Shown here one piece after another: positions 37,358-48,237 of a DNA stretch of 64,000 nt. The DNA lies in the NCBI RefSeq assembly GCF_000015645.1, contig NC_008816.1, positions 1,054,001-1,118,000 on the forward strand. Reading direction: 5' to 3'. Below the pieces are notes generated by a model, which was not told where the DNA came from, did no database searches, and saw nothing but the letters and a program-made list of their open reading frames with translations. Made by a program: the position numbers and the translations under genes. The stretch comes from Prochlorococcus marinus str. AS9601 (GTDB lineage Bacteria > Cyanobacteriota > Cyanobacteriia > PCC-6307 > Cyanobiaceae). The stretch's first letter is position 1; every line of letters starts with the position of its first letter.

Positions 37358-40284
37358 GTTTAAAATCTGAAAACTCTAAAAAACCAATTTTACTTTTAGT
37401 CGATGGCCACTCACTTGCTTTTAGAAGCTTCTATGCATTTAGCAAAGGGATTGATGGAGGTTTAACTACCAAAGAGGGATTTCCAACAAGTGTCACTTAT
37501 GGATTTCTAAAGAGCCTTCTGGATAATTGTAAAAATATTAGTCCTGAGGGTGTTTGTATTACGTTTGATACCGAAAAACCTACTTTCAGACATGAATTAG
37601 ATCCAAATTATAAGGCCAATAGAGATGTAGCACCAGATGTTTTTTTTCAGGATATTGAACAACTAGAAATCATTTTAGAAGAAAGCCTTAATTTACCAAT
37701 TTTCAAATCTCCAGGATACGAAGCAGATGATCTCCTAGGCACAATTGCAAATGATGCTTCTTCTAAAGGATGGTGCGTGAATATTCTTTCTGGAGATAGG
37801 GACTTATTTCAATTAGTAGATGATCAAAAAGATATTTATGTGCTTTATATGGGTGGTGGTCCATATGCGAAAAGTGGAAATCCAACTCTTATGAATGAAA
37901 ATGGAGTAAAAGAAAAATTAGGTGTTGCGCCAGAAAGAGTAGTTGATCTCAAAGCCCTAACTGGTGATAGTTCTGATAATATTCCAGGTATTAAAGGAGT
38001 AGGGCCAAAAACTGCAATTAATCTACTAAAAGAGAACGATACGCTTGATGGAATCTATCAGGCTTTGGACAAGATTCAGCAGAACAAAGATAAGAAATAT
38101 AAAGGATTCATCAAAGGTTCAGTTATAGAAAAGCTCAGAAACGATAAACATAATGCTTTTCTTTCCAGGGATTTAGCAAAAATAAATACTGAGGTGCCTT
38201 TAATTTTAAGTAACGGTTATGAATTAAAAAATATAAATCAAGAACTACTTTCAGAGTCACTGAAAAAATTAGAACTATCAACACTACTTAGACAAATTGA
38301 TATTTTCAATTCAACTTTCAGCAAAGGTGGTTTTGACAAAAATAATGTAGCTAAAGAGGAGGAGAAGGCACCAAAAGTCGCAGGCAATAATGAATTAGAA
38401 AATAGTGAAAATAAAATCCCTAAAATCAACGTAACTGTTGTAAATGATTTCGAATTACTTGATAAATTAATTCAAAGATTAGACAAGACTAATCAAATAG
38501 TTTCTTTAGATACAGAGACCAATAGTTTGAATCCAATCGATGCGGAACTTGTTGGGATAGGGTTATGTCTTGGAGAAGAAAATGATGATTTATTTTATAT
38601 ACCCCTTGGTCATCAAACAAAAAAGGAGACCCCCGATCAATTATCAATTGAAGATGTTTTCTCAAAGCTAAGAAATTGGATAGAAGATCCAAAAAAAGAA
38701 AAGGCACTCCAAAATTCTAAATTTGATAGGCAAATATTTTTTAATCATGGACTTGATCTTAAAGGCGTAACCTTTGACACCTTATTAGCAGACTACCTTC
38801 TTAATAATCAGGAGAAACATGGGTTAAGTGAAATTAGTTTTAGATTATTTGGATTTAAGCCTCCTTCATTTAAGGAGACAGTTGGAAAAAATAAAGACTT
38901 TTCATTTGTTGATATTGATGAAGCAAGTATTTACTGCGGTTATGATGTTTTTCTAACTTTTAAGATTGTCAAAATTTTTAAAGAAAGTTTTTCAAAGGAA
39001 AAAGATGAATTAATCAAATTGTTCGAAGAAATCGAGCTACCTTTAGAGCCGGTATTGTCCCAAATGGAGATGAATGGCATTACGATCGACATCCCTTATT
39101 TGGATAAACTCTCAAAAGAATTAAAAAGTACCTTAGAAGATATTGAAAGTAAAGTTTATGAGTTAGCAGATGAAAGTTTCAATCTATCTTCACCAAAACA
39201 ACTTGGTGAGATCTTGTTTGAAAAATTAAATTTGGATAAGAAAAAATCACGGAAAACAAAAACAGGATGGAGCACAGATGCAGTAGTTCTGGAAAGATTA
39301 GTCGACGAACATGAAATAATCCAACATTTAATAAAACATAGAACTCTTAGCAAATTACTTAGCACCTATATTGATGCTCTTCCAAATCTTATTAACGAAA
39401 AGACAGGAAGAGTTCATACAAACTTTAATCAAGCTGCTACAGCGACTGGGAGACTAAGTAGTAGCAATCCTAATCTTCAAAATATCCCTGTTAGGACTGA
39501 ATTTAGTAGGAGAATCAGAAAAGCATTCTTGCCTGAAAAAAATTGGAAACTTTTATCAGCTGATTATTCTCAGATCGAATTAAGAATACTCGCTCACTTA
39601 GCGGATGAAGAAATACTAATAAATGCATTTCATAAAAATGATGACATTCATTCTTTGACTGCAAGATTAATTTTTGAGAAAGAAGAAATTTCTTCTGATG
39701 AGAGGAGAGTTGGGAAAACAATAAATTTCGGAGTTATCTATGGTATGGGAATTAAAAAGTTTGCACGTTCTACAGGAGTAAGTACTCCAGAAGCAAAAGA
39801 ATTCCTAATAAAATACAAAGAAAGATATTCAAAAATTTTCAAATTTCTTGAACTTCAAGAAAGGCTTGCCTTATCAAAAGGTTATGTAAAAACAATTTTT
39901 GGTAGAAAGAGAGAATTTAAGTTTGATAAAAATGGACTTGGAAGATTACTAGGAAAAGATCCTTACGAAATTGACTTGCAAGCCGCAAGAAGAGCTGGCA
40001 TGGAAGCACAGTCACTAAGAGCCGCAGCCAATGCCCCAATACAGGGTTCAAGTGCAGATATTATTAAAATTGCAATGGTTCAACTAAATAAAAAATTCAC
40101 AGAAATGAATGTTCCAGCAAAAATGCTTTTACAAGTACATGATGAATTATTGTTTGAAGTCGAACCAGATTCTTTGGAAATTACGACGAAATTAGTAAAG
40201 AAGACTATGGAAGATTGTGTAAAATTAAATGTGCCTCTTTTAGTTGATGTTGGAATTGGAGACAATTGGATGGAGACAAAATAA
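37354..40284 (+). CDS. polA: DNA polymerase I
   Basis: 976 residues. The 5'-3' exonuclease domain is N-terminal (LLVDGHSLAFRSFYAF; DRDLFQL; GDSSDNIPG). The 3'-5' exonuclease motifs are intact (SLDTETNSL, NSKFDRQ, YCGYDVFLT), so proofreading is likely. Polymerase motifs A (DYSQIELRILAHL), B (KTINFGVIYGMG) and C (QVHDELLFE) close the protein. Repair and Okazaki-fragment processing. Confidence 0.98.
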   Translation: MSLKSENSKKPILLLVDGHSLAFRSFYAFSKGIDGGLTTKEGFPTSVTYGFLKSLLDNCKNISPEGVCITFDTEKPTFRHELDPNYKANRDVAPDVFFQDIEQLEIILEESLNLPIFKSPGYEADDLLGTIANDASSKGWCVNILSGDRDLFQLVDDQKDIYVLYMGGGPYAKSGNPTLMNENGVKEKLGVAPERVVDLKALTGDSSDNIPGIKGVGPKTAINLLKENDTLDGIYQALDKIQQNKDKKYKGFIKGSVIEKLRNDKHNAFLSRDLAKINTEVPLILSNGYELKNINQELLSESLKKLELSTLLRQIDIFNSTFSKGGFDKNNVAKEEEKAPKVAGNNELENSENKIPKINVTVVNDFELLDKLIQRLDKTNQIVSLDTETNSLNPIDAELVGIGLCLGEENDDLFYIPLGHQTKKETPDQLSIEDVFSKLRNWIEDPKKEKALQNSKFDRQIFFNHGLDLKGVTFDTLLADYLLNNQEKHGLSEISFRLFGFKPPSFKETVGKNKDFSFVDIDEASIYCGYDVFLTFKIVKIFKESFSKEKDELIKLFEEIELPLEPVLSQMEMNGITIDIPYLDKLSKELKSTLEDIESKVYELADESFNLSSPKQLGEILFEKLNLDKKKSRKTKTGWSTDAVVLERLVDEHEIIQHLIKHRTLSKLLSTYIDALPNLINEKTGRVHTNFNQAATATGRLSSSNPNLQNIPVRTEFSRRIRKAFLPEKNWKLLSADYSQIELRILAHLADEEILINAFHKNDDIHSLTARLIFEKEEISSDERRVGKTINFGVIYGMGIKKFARSTGVSTPEAKEFLIKYKERYSKIFKFLELQERLALSKGYVKTIFGRKREFKFDKNGLGRLLGKDPYEIDLQAARRAGMEAQSLRAAANAPIQGSSADIIKIAMVQLNKKFTEMNVPAKMLLQVHDELLFEVEPDSLEITTKLVKKTMEDCVKLNVPLLVDVGIGDNWMETK

Positions 40285-40308
40285 ACCTTATGAAATACTT
40301 ATTTTAAG

Positions 40309-41778
40309 ATGATCAAACTTTTTAATACTTTAAGCAAAAAAGTTGAGGTTTTTAAGCCTATTGATGATGTAGTAAAAATTTATTGTTGTGGGGTAACTGT
40401 TTATGATTTATGTCATCTTGGTCATGCCAGAAGTTATATCGCTTGGGATGTATTGAGAAGATTTTTAATTTACAGTGATTTCAAAGTGAAGTATGTTCAA
40501 AATTTTACAGATATTGATGACAAGATCTTAAAAAGAGCGAAAGAAGAAAGCAGTTCAATGAAGGAAGTATCTGAAAAGAATATCATTGAGTTTCACAAAG
40601 ATATGGATTCTTTAGGGATAATGCGTCCGGATAGCATGCCAAGAGCAACGAATCATATATGCAATATCTGTTCCTTCATAACAATCCTTGAGGACAAAGG
40701 TTATGCATACTCTAGGGATGGAGACGTTTATTATTCTGTTTTCAAAAATAAAAATTATGGAAAGCTAAGTAATCAAAATTTACAAGAACAAAATATCAAT
40801 CAGCAAGGAAGAATGGTTAATGAGGAAAATAGTAAAAAACTTAATCCGCAAGATTTTGCGCTATGGAAAAAAGCCAAAGATGATGAACCATTTTTTGATT
40901 CGCCATGGGGTAAAGGTAGGCCAGGATGGCATATTGAATGTTCGGCGATGGTTAAAGATGAATTAGGAGATACTATCGATATCCATTTAGGTGGTTCTGA
41001 TTTGATTTTTCCACATCATGAGAATGAAATCGCCCAATCAGAAGCAGCCAATGGCAAAAAGCTAGCGAACTATTGGTTACACAATGGGATGGTCAATGTA
41101 AATGGACAAAAGATGAGTAAATCCCTTAAAAATTTTAAAACTATCAGAGAGCTAATTAAGTCAGGTATTAGCCCTATGACTTTGCGATATTTTGTTATGA
41201 CTGTGAATTATAGAAAACCACTTGATTTTACTGAAGAAGCTTTAAGGAGTGCTTCAGAAGCTTGGAAAAACATTAATGTAGCACTTTCTTTTATGGACCT
41301 TACAAAAGGTGCTTTTATATCTATTGATAAAAATGAATCTATCGAAGAAAAATATAAAGAGAAAATAAGTTTTGAATTATCTCAAAAAAAGCTTAAATTT
41401 TCTGAGGCTCTTGGAAATGACCTTAACACAGCAGGTGCTATTGCAATTATTTACGATTTAGCGAAACCCTTAAAAAACTTTTTAAACCAATTTCAAAGGG
41501 TTGAAGGTTTTACAGTAGAACTAAATGAAAAATTCTTTCTACTTGAAAATTTTAAAACTCTTGAAAAGTTAACTGAGGTACTTGGTCTTAAAAAAGAGGT
41601 TTTAGTAAAAGAAAGTAAAATAAAAGAAGAAGAAATATCATCGCTCATTAATGAAAGATTGAAAGCAAAAATGGAAAAGAATTATGCGAAGGCGGATGAA
41701 ATCAGGAATTTGTTAAAAGAAAAAGGTATTGAACTTATTGATCAATCAAAGGAAATAACAACATGGATAAGGGTCTAA
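40309..41778 (+). CDS. cysS: Cysteinyl-tRNA synthetase
   Basis: 489 residues, full length. Zn-binding Cys27/28 region (IYCCGVTVYD), HLGHARSY as the HIGH motif, PGWHIECSAM, and KMSKSLKNF as KMSKS. It follows polA after 24 bases. Class Ia enzyme that charges tRNA-Cys. Confidence 0.98.
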   Translation: MIKLFNTLSKKVEVFKPIDDVVKIYCCGVTVYDLCHLGHARSYIAWDVLRRFLIYSDFKVKYVQNFTDIDDKILKRAKEESSSMKEVSEKNIIEFHKDMDSLGIMRPDSMPRATNHICNICSFITILEDKGYAYSRDGDVYYSVFKNKNYGKLSNQNLQEQNINQQGRMVNEENSKKLNPQDFALWKKAKDDEPFFDSPWGKGRPGWHIECSAMVKDELGDTIDIHLGGSDLIFPHHENEIAQSEAANGKKLANYWLHNGMVNVNGQKMSKSLKNFKTIRELIKSGISPMTLRYFVMTVNYRKPLDFTEEALRSASEAWKNINVALSFMDLTKGAFISIDKNESIEEKYKEKISFELSQKKLKFSEALGNDLNTAGAIAIIYDLAKPLKNFLNQFQRVEGFTVELNEKFFLLENFKTLEKLTEVLGLKKEVLVKESKIKEEEISSLINERLKAKMEKNYAKADEIRNLLKEKGIELIDQSKEITTWIRV

Positions 41779-41860
41779 ATTTTAAGAAAAAAACCAATTT
41801 GAAATTTTTGTTTTTTAAATACACCTTTAAATGGGAAGATATTAGAAATATCAGAGAAAA

Positions 41861-43090
41861 TTGAAATACATTACTGTGCTCGGTTCTACTGGTTCAATAG
41901 GGACTCAAACTCTCGAAATAGCTAGTGAGCAGCCTGATAAGTTTAAAGCGGTAGCTCTTTCTGCAGGAAGAAATATTAATTTATTAACTGAACAAGTTAA
42001 AACACATAAACCAGAGGTAGTTGCAATTGAGGATGAAAATCTTGTAGAAGATTTAAAAGATAATATTAATAACTTAGATTTGGATAATGCTACCTTAGTT
42101 TTGGGTGGGAAAGAGGGAATTAACGCAGTTGCAGCATGGGATAAGGCAGATACTGTGGTAACTGGGATAGTAGGCTGTGCAGGCTTAATTCCAACAATGT
42201 CAGCAATTAATGCTGGGAAAAATATTGCACTTGCTAACAAAGAAACTTTAATTGCGGCAGGGCCAATTGTTATTCCTGCATTAAAGAAAAATAATAGTAG
42301 GCTGTTACCTGCTGATTCAGAACACTCTGCTATCTTTCAATGTTTACAAGGATTACCTAATTATAAAAATGCAGATTTTTCAACAGGAGAGATGCCTAAG
42401 GGTTTAAAAGCCATACATTTAACAGCTTCTGGTGGTGCTTTTAGAGATTGGGCCGTTGAGGATTTAAAGCATGTCACAGTGGAAGATGCGACTTCACATC
42501 CTAATTGGGATATGGGGAAAAAAATAACTGTAGATTCTGCAACTCTTATGAATAAAGGATTAGAAGTTATTGAAGCTCATTATTTATTTGGGACCTCTTA
42601 CGAAAATATCGAAATAGTTATCCACCCTCAAAGTATTATTCATTCAATGATTGAGATGGAGGATTCTTCAGTATTAGCTCAATTAGGTTGGCCAGATATG
42701 AAGCTACCTATTTTATATGCGATGAGTTGGCCTGAAAGATTTAAAACAAATTGGAAAAGATTAAACCTAAGTGAAATTGGAAAATTAACTTTTAAAGAGC
42801 CAGACGAGTTTAAATATCCATGTATGGGACTTGCCTATGCCGCAGGAAAATCTTCTGGAACTATGCCTGCTGTCTTAAATGCTGCTAATGAAATGGCTGT
42901 TGAACAATTCCTAAAACAAAAAATTTCTTTTCAAGAAATTCCTACATTTATAAGTAAAGCTTGTGAATCACATTTGGAGAATTTGAATTTAAGTCCAGAA
43001 TTAGAAGATATTCTTGAAGTAGACAATTGGGCCAGGCTTTTTGTTAAGCAAGAAATTAAAAAAGGGAAAAAATACGTAAATATTGGCTAA
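41861..43090 (+). CDS. dxr: 1-deoxy-D-xylulose 5-phosphate reductoisomerase
   Basis: 409 residues. NADPH-binding [15 protein letters not shown], catalytic region [20 protein letters not shown] and [19 protein letters not shown] are all present. Second step of the MEP isoprenoid pathway, supplying carotenoid, phytol and quinone chains. A TTG is the start, since it gives the conserved [12 protein letters not shown] end and no ATG is suitably placed. Confidence 0.97.
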   Translation: MKYITVLGSTGSIGTQTLEIASEQPDKFKAVALSAGRNINLLTEQVKTHKPEVVAIEDENLVEDLKDNINNLDLDNATLVLGGKEGINAVAAWDKADTVVTGIVGCAGLIPTMSAINAGKNIALANKETLIAAGPIVIPALKKNNSRLLPADSEHSAIFQCLQGLPNYKNADFSTGEMPKGLKAIHLTASGGAFRDWAVEDLKHVTVEDATSHPNWDMGKKITVDSATLMNKGLEVIEAHYLFGTSYENIEIVIHPQSIIHSMIEMEDSSVLAQLGWPDMKLPILYAMSWPERFKTNWKRLNLSEIGKLTFKEPDEFKYPCMGLAYAAGKSSGTMPAVLNAANEMAVEQFLKQKISFQEIPTFISKACESHLENLNLSPELEDILEVDNWARLFVKQEIKKGKKYVNIG

Positions 43091-43092
43091 AA

Positions 43093-43434
43093 GTGAATAT
43101 TAAAAAGCATCTTCTACTGTGCGCAACACCTACAAAACAGAAATGCTTTAAAGGCAATGAAGGACAAAAAACATGGGAATGTCTGAAAAAGACTTTAAAA
43201 AAATTTGAGAATGATCCCTCTACAAAAAACGTACATATATTAAGATCAAAAGCTGACTGTTTAAGGGTATGTAAGAACGGCCCAATTCTTCTTATTTGGC
43301 CAGATGGTATTTGGTATGAGAAAGTTTCTCCAGAAAAAATTTCTGAAATTTTTACCTCACATATTATTAACGGTAAGCCAATAGAAAAATGGATTTTCAA
43401 AAAAACACCATTTTTAGATAGTTTTAGATACTAA
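43093..43434 (+). CDS. Thioredoxin-fold [2Fe-2S] ferredoxin-like protein
   Basis: 113 residues with four Cys spaced as in thioredoxin-like ferredoxins: Cys10, Cys18, Cys56 and Cys60 (DCLRVC). GPILLIWPDGIWYEKV is typical of the cyanobacterial subgroup. It starts at GTG two bases after the dxr stop, so they share a transcript. Electron partner unknown. Confidence 0.88.
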   Translation: MNIKKHLLLCATPTKQKCFKGNEGQKTWECLKKTLKKFENDPSTKNVHILRSKADCLRVCKNGPILLIWPDGIWYEKVSPEKISEIFTSHIINGKPIEKWIFKKTPFLDSFRY

Positions 43435-44512
43435 TAAACCAGTTCTTTACGACTTCGTCTGACCAGCAGCCATTAATCGAATGAAAACCATTATGACCTC
43501 CTTTTTCAGTTATAAAAATAGTAAATTTATCAATAAATTTCCCTCTTAAATTAAAAGTTGCATTATATGGAACCCAAGGATCATCCTTGGCATGAATAAA
43601 AAGCATTTGAGGTAATTTTTTTATTGAGTTTTGGATTCTAAATATTGGAGAAGCTTTAACATAATAATCTTCTAAAGAATTAAATCCCCAACTTGGAGCT
43701 GTAAATTTCTGATCAAATTCCCTAATACTTTTTAAAGATCTAATTTTTTTTCTTAATTTCTCGTTATCAAGGAGTTTGCCTTCATCATTAAATCCCTCCC
43801 ATAACTGATTTTTTAAGCGATGAAGTAACCATTTTTGGTAGATAGAATTTCTAGGTTTTTCAATACAGAGACTGCATGAAGATAAATCTAAAGGGGTACT
43901 CACGCATGCAAGGCCATCTAAAAGTTTTTCTCCTTTGTTTTCATCGTAATCTAGACAGGCATTTAAAAGAATAGTTCCGCCTAAAGATAATCCAACGCCG
44001 TAAATTGGAAGATTATTATTCCTTTTCATAAGATCTTTGAACTCTAAATTAATCAATTTTTTAAAATAATTAACTGCTGAAATAACATCACTGGAGCATC
44101 TAGCACAATAATTTCCATTAGCTAAATATCTCGCTGATCCAGATCCTCTTAGATTTAATTTGAGAACTCCAAAACCATTATTTGTTAATTTCCTAGATAT
44201 TCTTCTTAAACCAAACCGTTTAGTTGAGCCCCCTAAACCATGTGTAACGATTACAAATCCCCTAAGTGATTTTAAGTTTTCAGGTAATTCTAAAAAACCT
44301 AAAAGATAATCAGACTCAAATTTTTTAGAAAGAATTTTATTAATCGGAAAGAATATTTTTTTATTTTTTTTTGATTTAACAAAATCAATAACAAACGTAT
44401 CTCTCAAAGTTTGTAAGTCGCCACCTATCCAAGGTAAGACTTCTCGAAATGGCTTATTTTTTAAGTAATCTGAAAAACTAAAAGATATACTATTATTTCT
44501 CCCCAACTCCAA
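43424..44512 (-). CDS. YheT-type alpha/beta hydrolase
   Basis: 362 residues. VTHGLGGSTKRFG (oxyanion loop), nucleophile Ser176 in GVGLSLGG, acid in HAKDDPWVP and His in EKGGHNGFHS. UPF0017/YheT family; substrate unknown. It overlaps the end of pntB by 20 bases and is probably read from the pnt operon. Its end overlaps the convergent ferredoxin gene by 11 bases. Confidence 0.9.
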   Translation of the reverse strand: MELGRNNSISFSFSDYLKNKPFREVLPWIGGDLQTLRDTFVIDFVKSKKNKKIFFPINKILSKKFESDYLLGFLELPENLKSLRGFVIVTHGLGGSTKRFGLRRISRKLTNNGFGVLKLNLRGSGSARYLANGNYCARCSSDVISAVNYFKKLINLEFKDLMKRNNNLPIYGVGLSLGGTILLNACLDYDENKGEKLLDGLACVSTPLDLSSCSLCIEKPRNSIYQKWLLHRLKNQLWEGFNDEGKLLDNEKLRKKIRSLKSIREFDQKFTAPSWGFNSLEDYYVKASPIFRIQNSIKKLPQMLFIHAKDDPWVPYNATFNLRGKFIDKFTIFITEKGGHNGFHSINGCWSDEVVKNWFISI

Positions 44513-45932
44513 GATCCTTTAATTCCCCAATCAAATCATTGAGTACCTTTTTTGCATCACCAAATACCATAGAGGTATTTGGCAGATCAAATAAATCATT
44601 TTTTATTCCAGAGTAACCTGCACTCATACCACGTTTAATTACAAATACTGTTCTTGCTTCCTGCACGTCAAGTACTGGCATGCCATATAAAGGAGAAGAG
44701 CTATCATTTTTAGCTTGAGGATTAACCACATCATTTGCTCCTAAAACTAAAACAACATCCGTTGCTGGAAAATCAGGATTTACAACGTCCATCTCTTTAA
44801 GTTGTTCGTAAGGAACATCTGCTTCTGCTAAAAGTACATTCATATGTCCAGGCATCCTCCCTGCTACAGGATGAATTGCGTAAACAACTTCAATACCATT
44901 TTGCTCTAGTTTTTTAGTCACTTCCCTTAAAGTATGTTGAGCTTGAGCTACCGCTAGACCATACCCAGGAACAATAATTACCTTGTTGGCTGCCTCTAAA
45001 GTCAATGCACATTCTTCAACACTGCAAGAAGTTATATTTGTATATTCTCCAGAACCAGAAGAAGCTGTACTTTGTGCAGCTAAAGATCCTCCAAAAAGAA
45101 CTGAGACCAATGATCTATTCATACCCTTGCACATAACTTGTGTAAGTATTAGACCTGCTGCTCCAACCATTGCGCCTGCTACTATCAAAAGCTGACTATC
45201 AACAACGAAACCTGCCGCTGCTGCTGCAATCCCTGAATAGCTATTTAATAAAGATATAACGACTGGCATATCAGCTCCACCAATTGGCAAAGTAACTCCA
45301 ATGCCTAATAAAGAAGAAACTATAACTAAAAGCCAAATAGAACTTGTGTTGCCGTTTATCAAATCAAAAAAGGCTATCAAGGAAGCAACTGCAAAAACAA
45401 TATTTACAAAATGCCTAACTTTACTCTGAGTCCATCCTGGAGTTGACAACCACCCCTGTAACTTTGCCATCGCAACAATTGAACCTGTGAAAGTTATGGC
45501 ACCAACAAATATAGAAACAGATATTGAAACTTCGTTAATCAGTGACTTAAAAAAATCAAAATTTTCTTGGCCACCAGATATAGGAAAAATAGCTACTCCT
45601 AAGGCCACTAAAAGAGATGACATTCCTCCACAACCATTGAACAATGCCACCGTTTCAGGCATGGAGGTCATAGGTACTTTTTTTGCAAGAATTGCTCCGA
45701 ATAAACTACCTATGATTGATCCAATTATTATCCAAATCCAAGACTGAATAGCAATTCCAGAAGTGCCTAAATAGTAAGAAAGTAATCCTACTACTGATAG
45801 CGACATTGCAAATGCAGCTAATCTATTGGCATCCCTTGCTGATTTTACTTTTGACAAACCTTTTATTCCCAAAGCCAGTAAAAGTACTGCTAGAAGGTCA
45901 ATAACGAATTTAATGATTACAGGTAGATTCAT
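44493..45932 (-). CDS. pntB: NAD(P) transhydrogenase beta subunit
   Basis: 479 residues: nine or so spans (domain II) followed by the NADP-binding domain III with GYGLAVAQAQHT, HPVAGRMPGHMNVLLAEA and VLVLGANDVVNPQA. With PntA it uses the proton gradient to reduce NADP with NADH. Third gene of the pnt operon. Confidence 0.97.
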   Translation of the reverse strand: MNLPVIIKFVIDLLAVLLLALGIKGLSKVKSARDANRLAAFAMSLSVVGLLSYYLGTSGIAIQSWIWIIIGSIIGSLFGAILAKKVPMTSMPETVALFNGCGGMSSLLVALGVAIFPISGGQENFDFFKSLINEVSISVSIFVGAITFTGSIVAMAKLQGWLSTPGWTQSKVRHFVNIVFAVASLIAFFDLINGNTSSIWLLVIVSSLLGIGVTLPIGGADMPVVISLLNSYSGIAAAAAGFVVDSQLLIVAGAMVGAAGLILTQVMCKGMNRSLVSVLFGGSLAAQSTASSGSGEYTNITSCSVEECALTLEAANKVIIVPGYGLAVAQAQHTLREVTKKLEQNGIEVVYAIHPVAGRMPGHMNVLLAEADVPYEQLKEMDVVNPDFPATDVVLVLGANDVVNPQAKNDSSSPLYGMPVLDVQEARTVFVIKRGMSAGYSGIKNDLFDLPNTSMVFGDAKKVLNDLIGELKDLGVGEK

Positions 45933-45940
45933 GTTAAAAA

Positions 45941-46234
45941 TTACTTCTTATTTGATGGTTTACGACTAAACATCGCGAGCATTCGATCAGTTACAAAGAA
46001 ACCACCTACAACGTTGAAAAGAGCAAATCCAAGAGAAACTGAACCAATAATTAAAAGTGGTATGTTACCTTCTGCTTTTACAATTAAAGTCAAGGCTGCG
46101 AGCATTGTTATTCCTGAAATTGCATTTGCTCCACTCATTAGAGGTGTGTGAAGAGTAGGAGGAACTTTTCCAATTAACTCGAGACCTAATAAACTACCAA
46201 GTAAAAGAACCCAAAGAAGACTTATAAAAGACAT
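45941..46234 (-). CDS. pntA-2: NAD(P) transhydrogenase alpha subunit, membrane part
   Basis: 97 residues, three spans, containing KVPPTLHTPLMSGANAISG, the conserved entry to domain II. In cyanobacteria PntA is split in two; this is the C-terminal piece. Eight bases before pntB. Confidence 0.95.
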   Translation of the reverse strand: MSFISLLWVLLLGSLLGLELIGKVPPTLHTPLMSGANAISGITMLAALTLIVKAEGNIPLLIIGSVSLGFALFNVVGGFFVTDRMLAMFSRKPSNKK

Positions 46235-46246
46235 AATTTTAAAACC

Positions 46247-47377
46247 TCAATTTTCAAAAACTTTATTTTGAAGAACAACTCCTTCATCGCTTAATAAACA
46301 TCCAGAAATGAGTTCATCCTCTTTATCTAATTTAATTACACCATCTTTTATAAATGGTGTAATCAAAGATGTTAAATTCTTAGCATAAAGTGAACTTGCA
46401 TCATAAGGAACTGAAGAGGGTAATTCGCCTGCTCCTATAAGTTTTACCCCATCTTTGATAATAGTTTCATTAGATTTTGTTCCTTCGCAGTTACCTCCCT
46501 GAGAAACTGCTAAATCAATAACTACTGCTCCAGGCCTCATTTTTTCAATCATGGGTGAGTCTATTAAAACAGGGGCCTTTTTACCTAGAACTTGCGCAGT
46601 ACATATAGCAACATCAGCTTCAGATAAATATTTAGTTAAAGTTGCCTTCTGTTTTGAGAGGAATTCTGGTGTTACAGCTTTTGCATAACCTCCTGCCTCT
46701 CCTGGCTTTTCCTCTACTTCAGGAAGTTCTATAAATCTTGCTCCGAGGGACTCTACTTGTTCTTTAACAGCAGGTCTAATATCAGACACAAATACTATTG
46801 CTCCAAGTCTTTTCGCCGTCGCAACTGCCTGCAATCCTGCAACTCCTCCACCAAGAACCACTACTTTTGCAGGTTGGACAGTCCCTGCAGCAGTCATAAG
46901 CATTGGAAAATATCTATCTAACTCACTTGCAGCCAAAAGAACTGCTTTATATCCAGCAATATTAGCCTGTGAAGAAAGAACATCAGAAGATTGAGCTCTA
47001 CTAATCCTCGGAAGCAACTCTAGTGATAAAGCTGAAATCTTATTACTATTTATAATCCTTAGAAGCTCTTTATTACCATATGGGTTAAGAAGACCAAGAA
47101 GAACAGCACCTTTCTTTAACTTAGTTAAATTATCCTCTGATGGAGTTCGAACACAAAATACTAAGTCAGCTTCACCCCAAATTTTTTGATCTAAGTTGTT
47201 TATTATTGTTCCTCCCGATTCTTCATATGATAAGTCACTAAATCCTGATAATTTTCCTGCTGAACTTTCAATATAAACATCACATCCAAGGCTATTTAAT
47301 TTCTTTACAGCTTCTGGTGTGGCTGAAACTCTCCTTTCACCAGAGCTTGTTTCGGAAGGAATAAGTATCTTTGTCAA
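46247..47377 (-). CDS. pntA-1: NAD(P) transhydrogenase alpha subunit, NAD-binding part
   Basis: 376 residues of domain I: RRVSATPEAVKKL at the start, GGGVAGLQAVATAKRLGA as NAD-binding Rossmann, and RPAVKEQVESLGA. Twelve bases before pntA-2, first of the operon pntA-1, pntA-2, pntB, yheT-like. Confidence 0.97.
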   Translation of the reverse strand: MTKILIPSETSSGERRVSATPEAVKKLNSLGCDVYIESSAGKLSGFSDLSYEESGGTIINNLDQKIWGEADLVFCVRTPSEDNLTKLKKGAVLLGLLNPYGNKELLRIINSNKISALSLELLPRISRAQSSDVLSSQANIAGYKAVLLAASELDRYFPMLMTAAGTVQPAKVVVLGGGVAGLQAVATAKRLGAIVFVSDIRPAVKEQVESLGARFIELPEVEEKPGEAGGYAKAVTPEFLSKQKATLTKYLSEADVAICTAQVLGKKAPVLIDSPMIEKMRPGAVVIDLAVSQGGNCEGTKSNETIIKDGVKLIGAGELPSSVPYDASSLYAKNLTSLITPFIKDGVIKLDKEDELISGCLLSDEGVVLQNKVFEN

Positions 47378-47504
47378 TTTATTTATTTTTTTAACATACT
47401 AAATATAAATTGAAGAAAGTCAAAAGTCTTGGATTTTTGTTAAAAATATATTTTCTTTTCTGTAAAAAATAGCTATCTAGAATATATAAGTACTAAATAA
47501 TCCA

Positions 47505-48083
47505 ATGAGTATAAAAGCAATCGAATGTCCTGATGGAGTGTGCCACAGTCATCATGGTGGTCATGCTGTTCCAAGGCAAGCTATGCAGAAAAATCTAGAA
47601 AAGCATGGTAAAGATTGGTGCGAGAAATTAGCAGAGAGAATTTATGAAATGTCAGTTGATACTTATTCACAGACAGTCATGCCTAGTCTCCACTCAGCAG
47701 GTTGGCAAAGAAGACATTTAGATTGGGAATTTAAGCTAGCAGAAAATGATTCTGAACCTGATGAAGCTCTTGTTGAAGGAATTATAAATGCCACAGAAAG
47801 CTTTCTAAGGAGTAGTGAGGTTCATCGATTATTTATTCAAGAATTAGTTCAAGGCACATTCGAAGAAGCAAATGATAAAAAAATAATTTCTAAAGCAATA
47901 AAGTCTATCATTGAAGAAGAAATTGTTAGTTCACTAAGAGAAAAGAAAGAAACTCTTTTAAAGAAAATATCCGAAAAATTAATATCAGAAGAAAAAGTTA
48001 GCGAGGAACTTGCAATAAATTCAGCAAAAGAGGGTTTTGAGGAAGTTGAAAGGCTACTTGCTAACCACAGCGAGGCAGTCTAA
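47505..48083 (+). CDS. Conserved hypothetical protein with Cys/His N-terminus, 192 aa
   Basis: Residues 8-20 are CPDGVCHSHHGGH, a probable metal-binding tag. The rest is helical (YSQTVMPSLHSAGWQRRHLD; long Glu/Lys coiled region 110-190). I do not recognise a family. Divergent from the pnt operon. Confidence 0.7.
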   Translation: MSIKAIECPDGVCHSHHGGHAVPRQAMQKNLEKHGKDWCEKLAERIYEMSVDTYSQTVMPSLHSAGWQRRHLDWEFKLAENDSEPDEALVEGIINATESFLRSSEVHRLFIQELVQGTFEEANDKKIISKAIKSIIEEEIVSSLREKKETLLKKISEKLISEEKVSEELAINSAKEGFEEVERLLANHSEAV

Positions 48084-48237
48084 CTCTATTTCTTTATATT
48101 TTCTTTGTATTTAATCTAGAAATTGGCTCAAATATAAATTAAAGATTAAATTATTGTTTGGAAGTACGAAGTTGTAACTTATTAGACAATACATAAGCTG
48201 TTTGATGTGTTTATCTATATACAACTTTTAAATTTCA

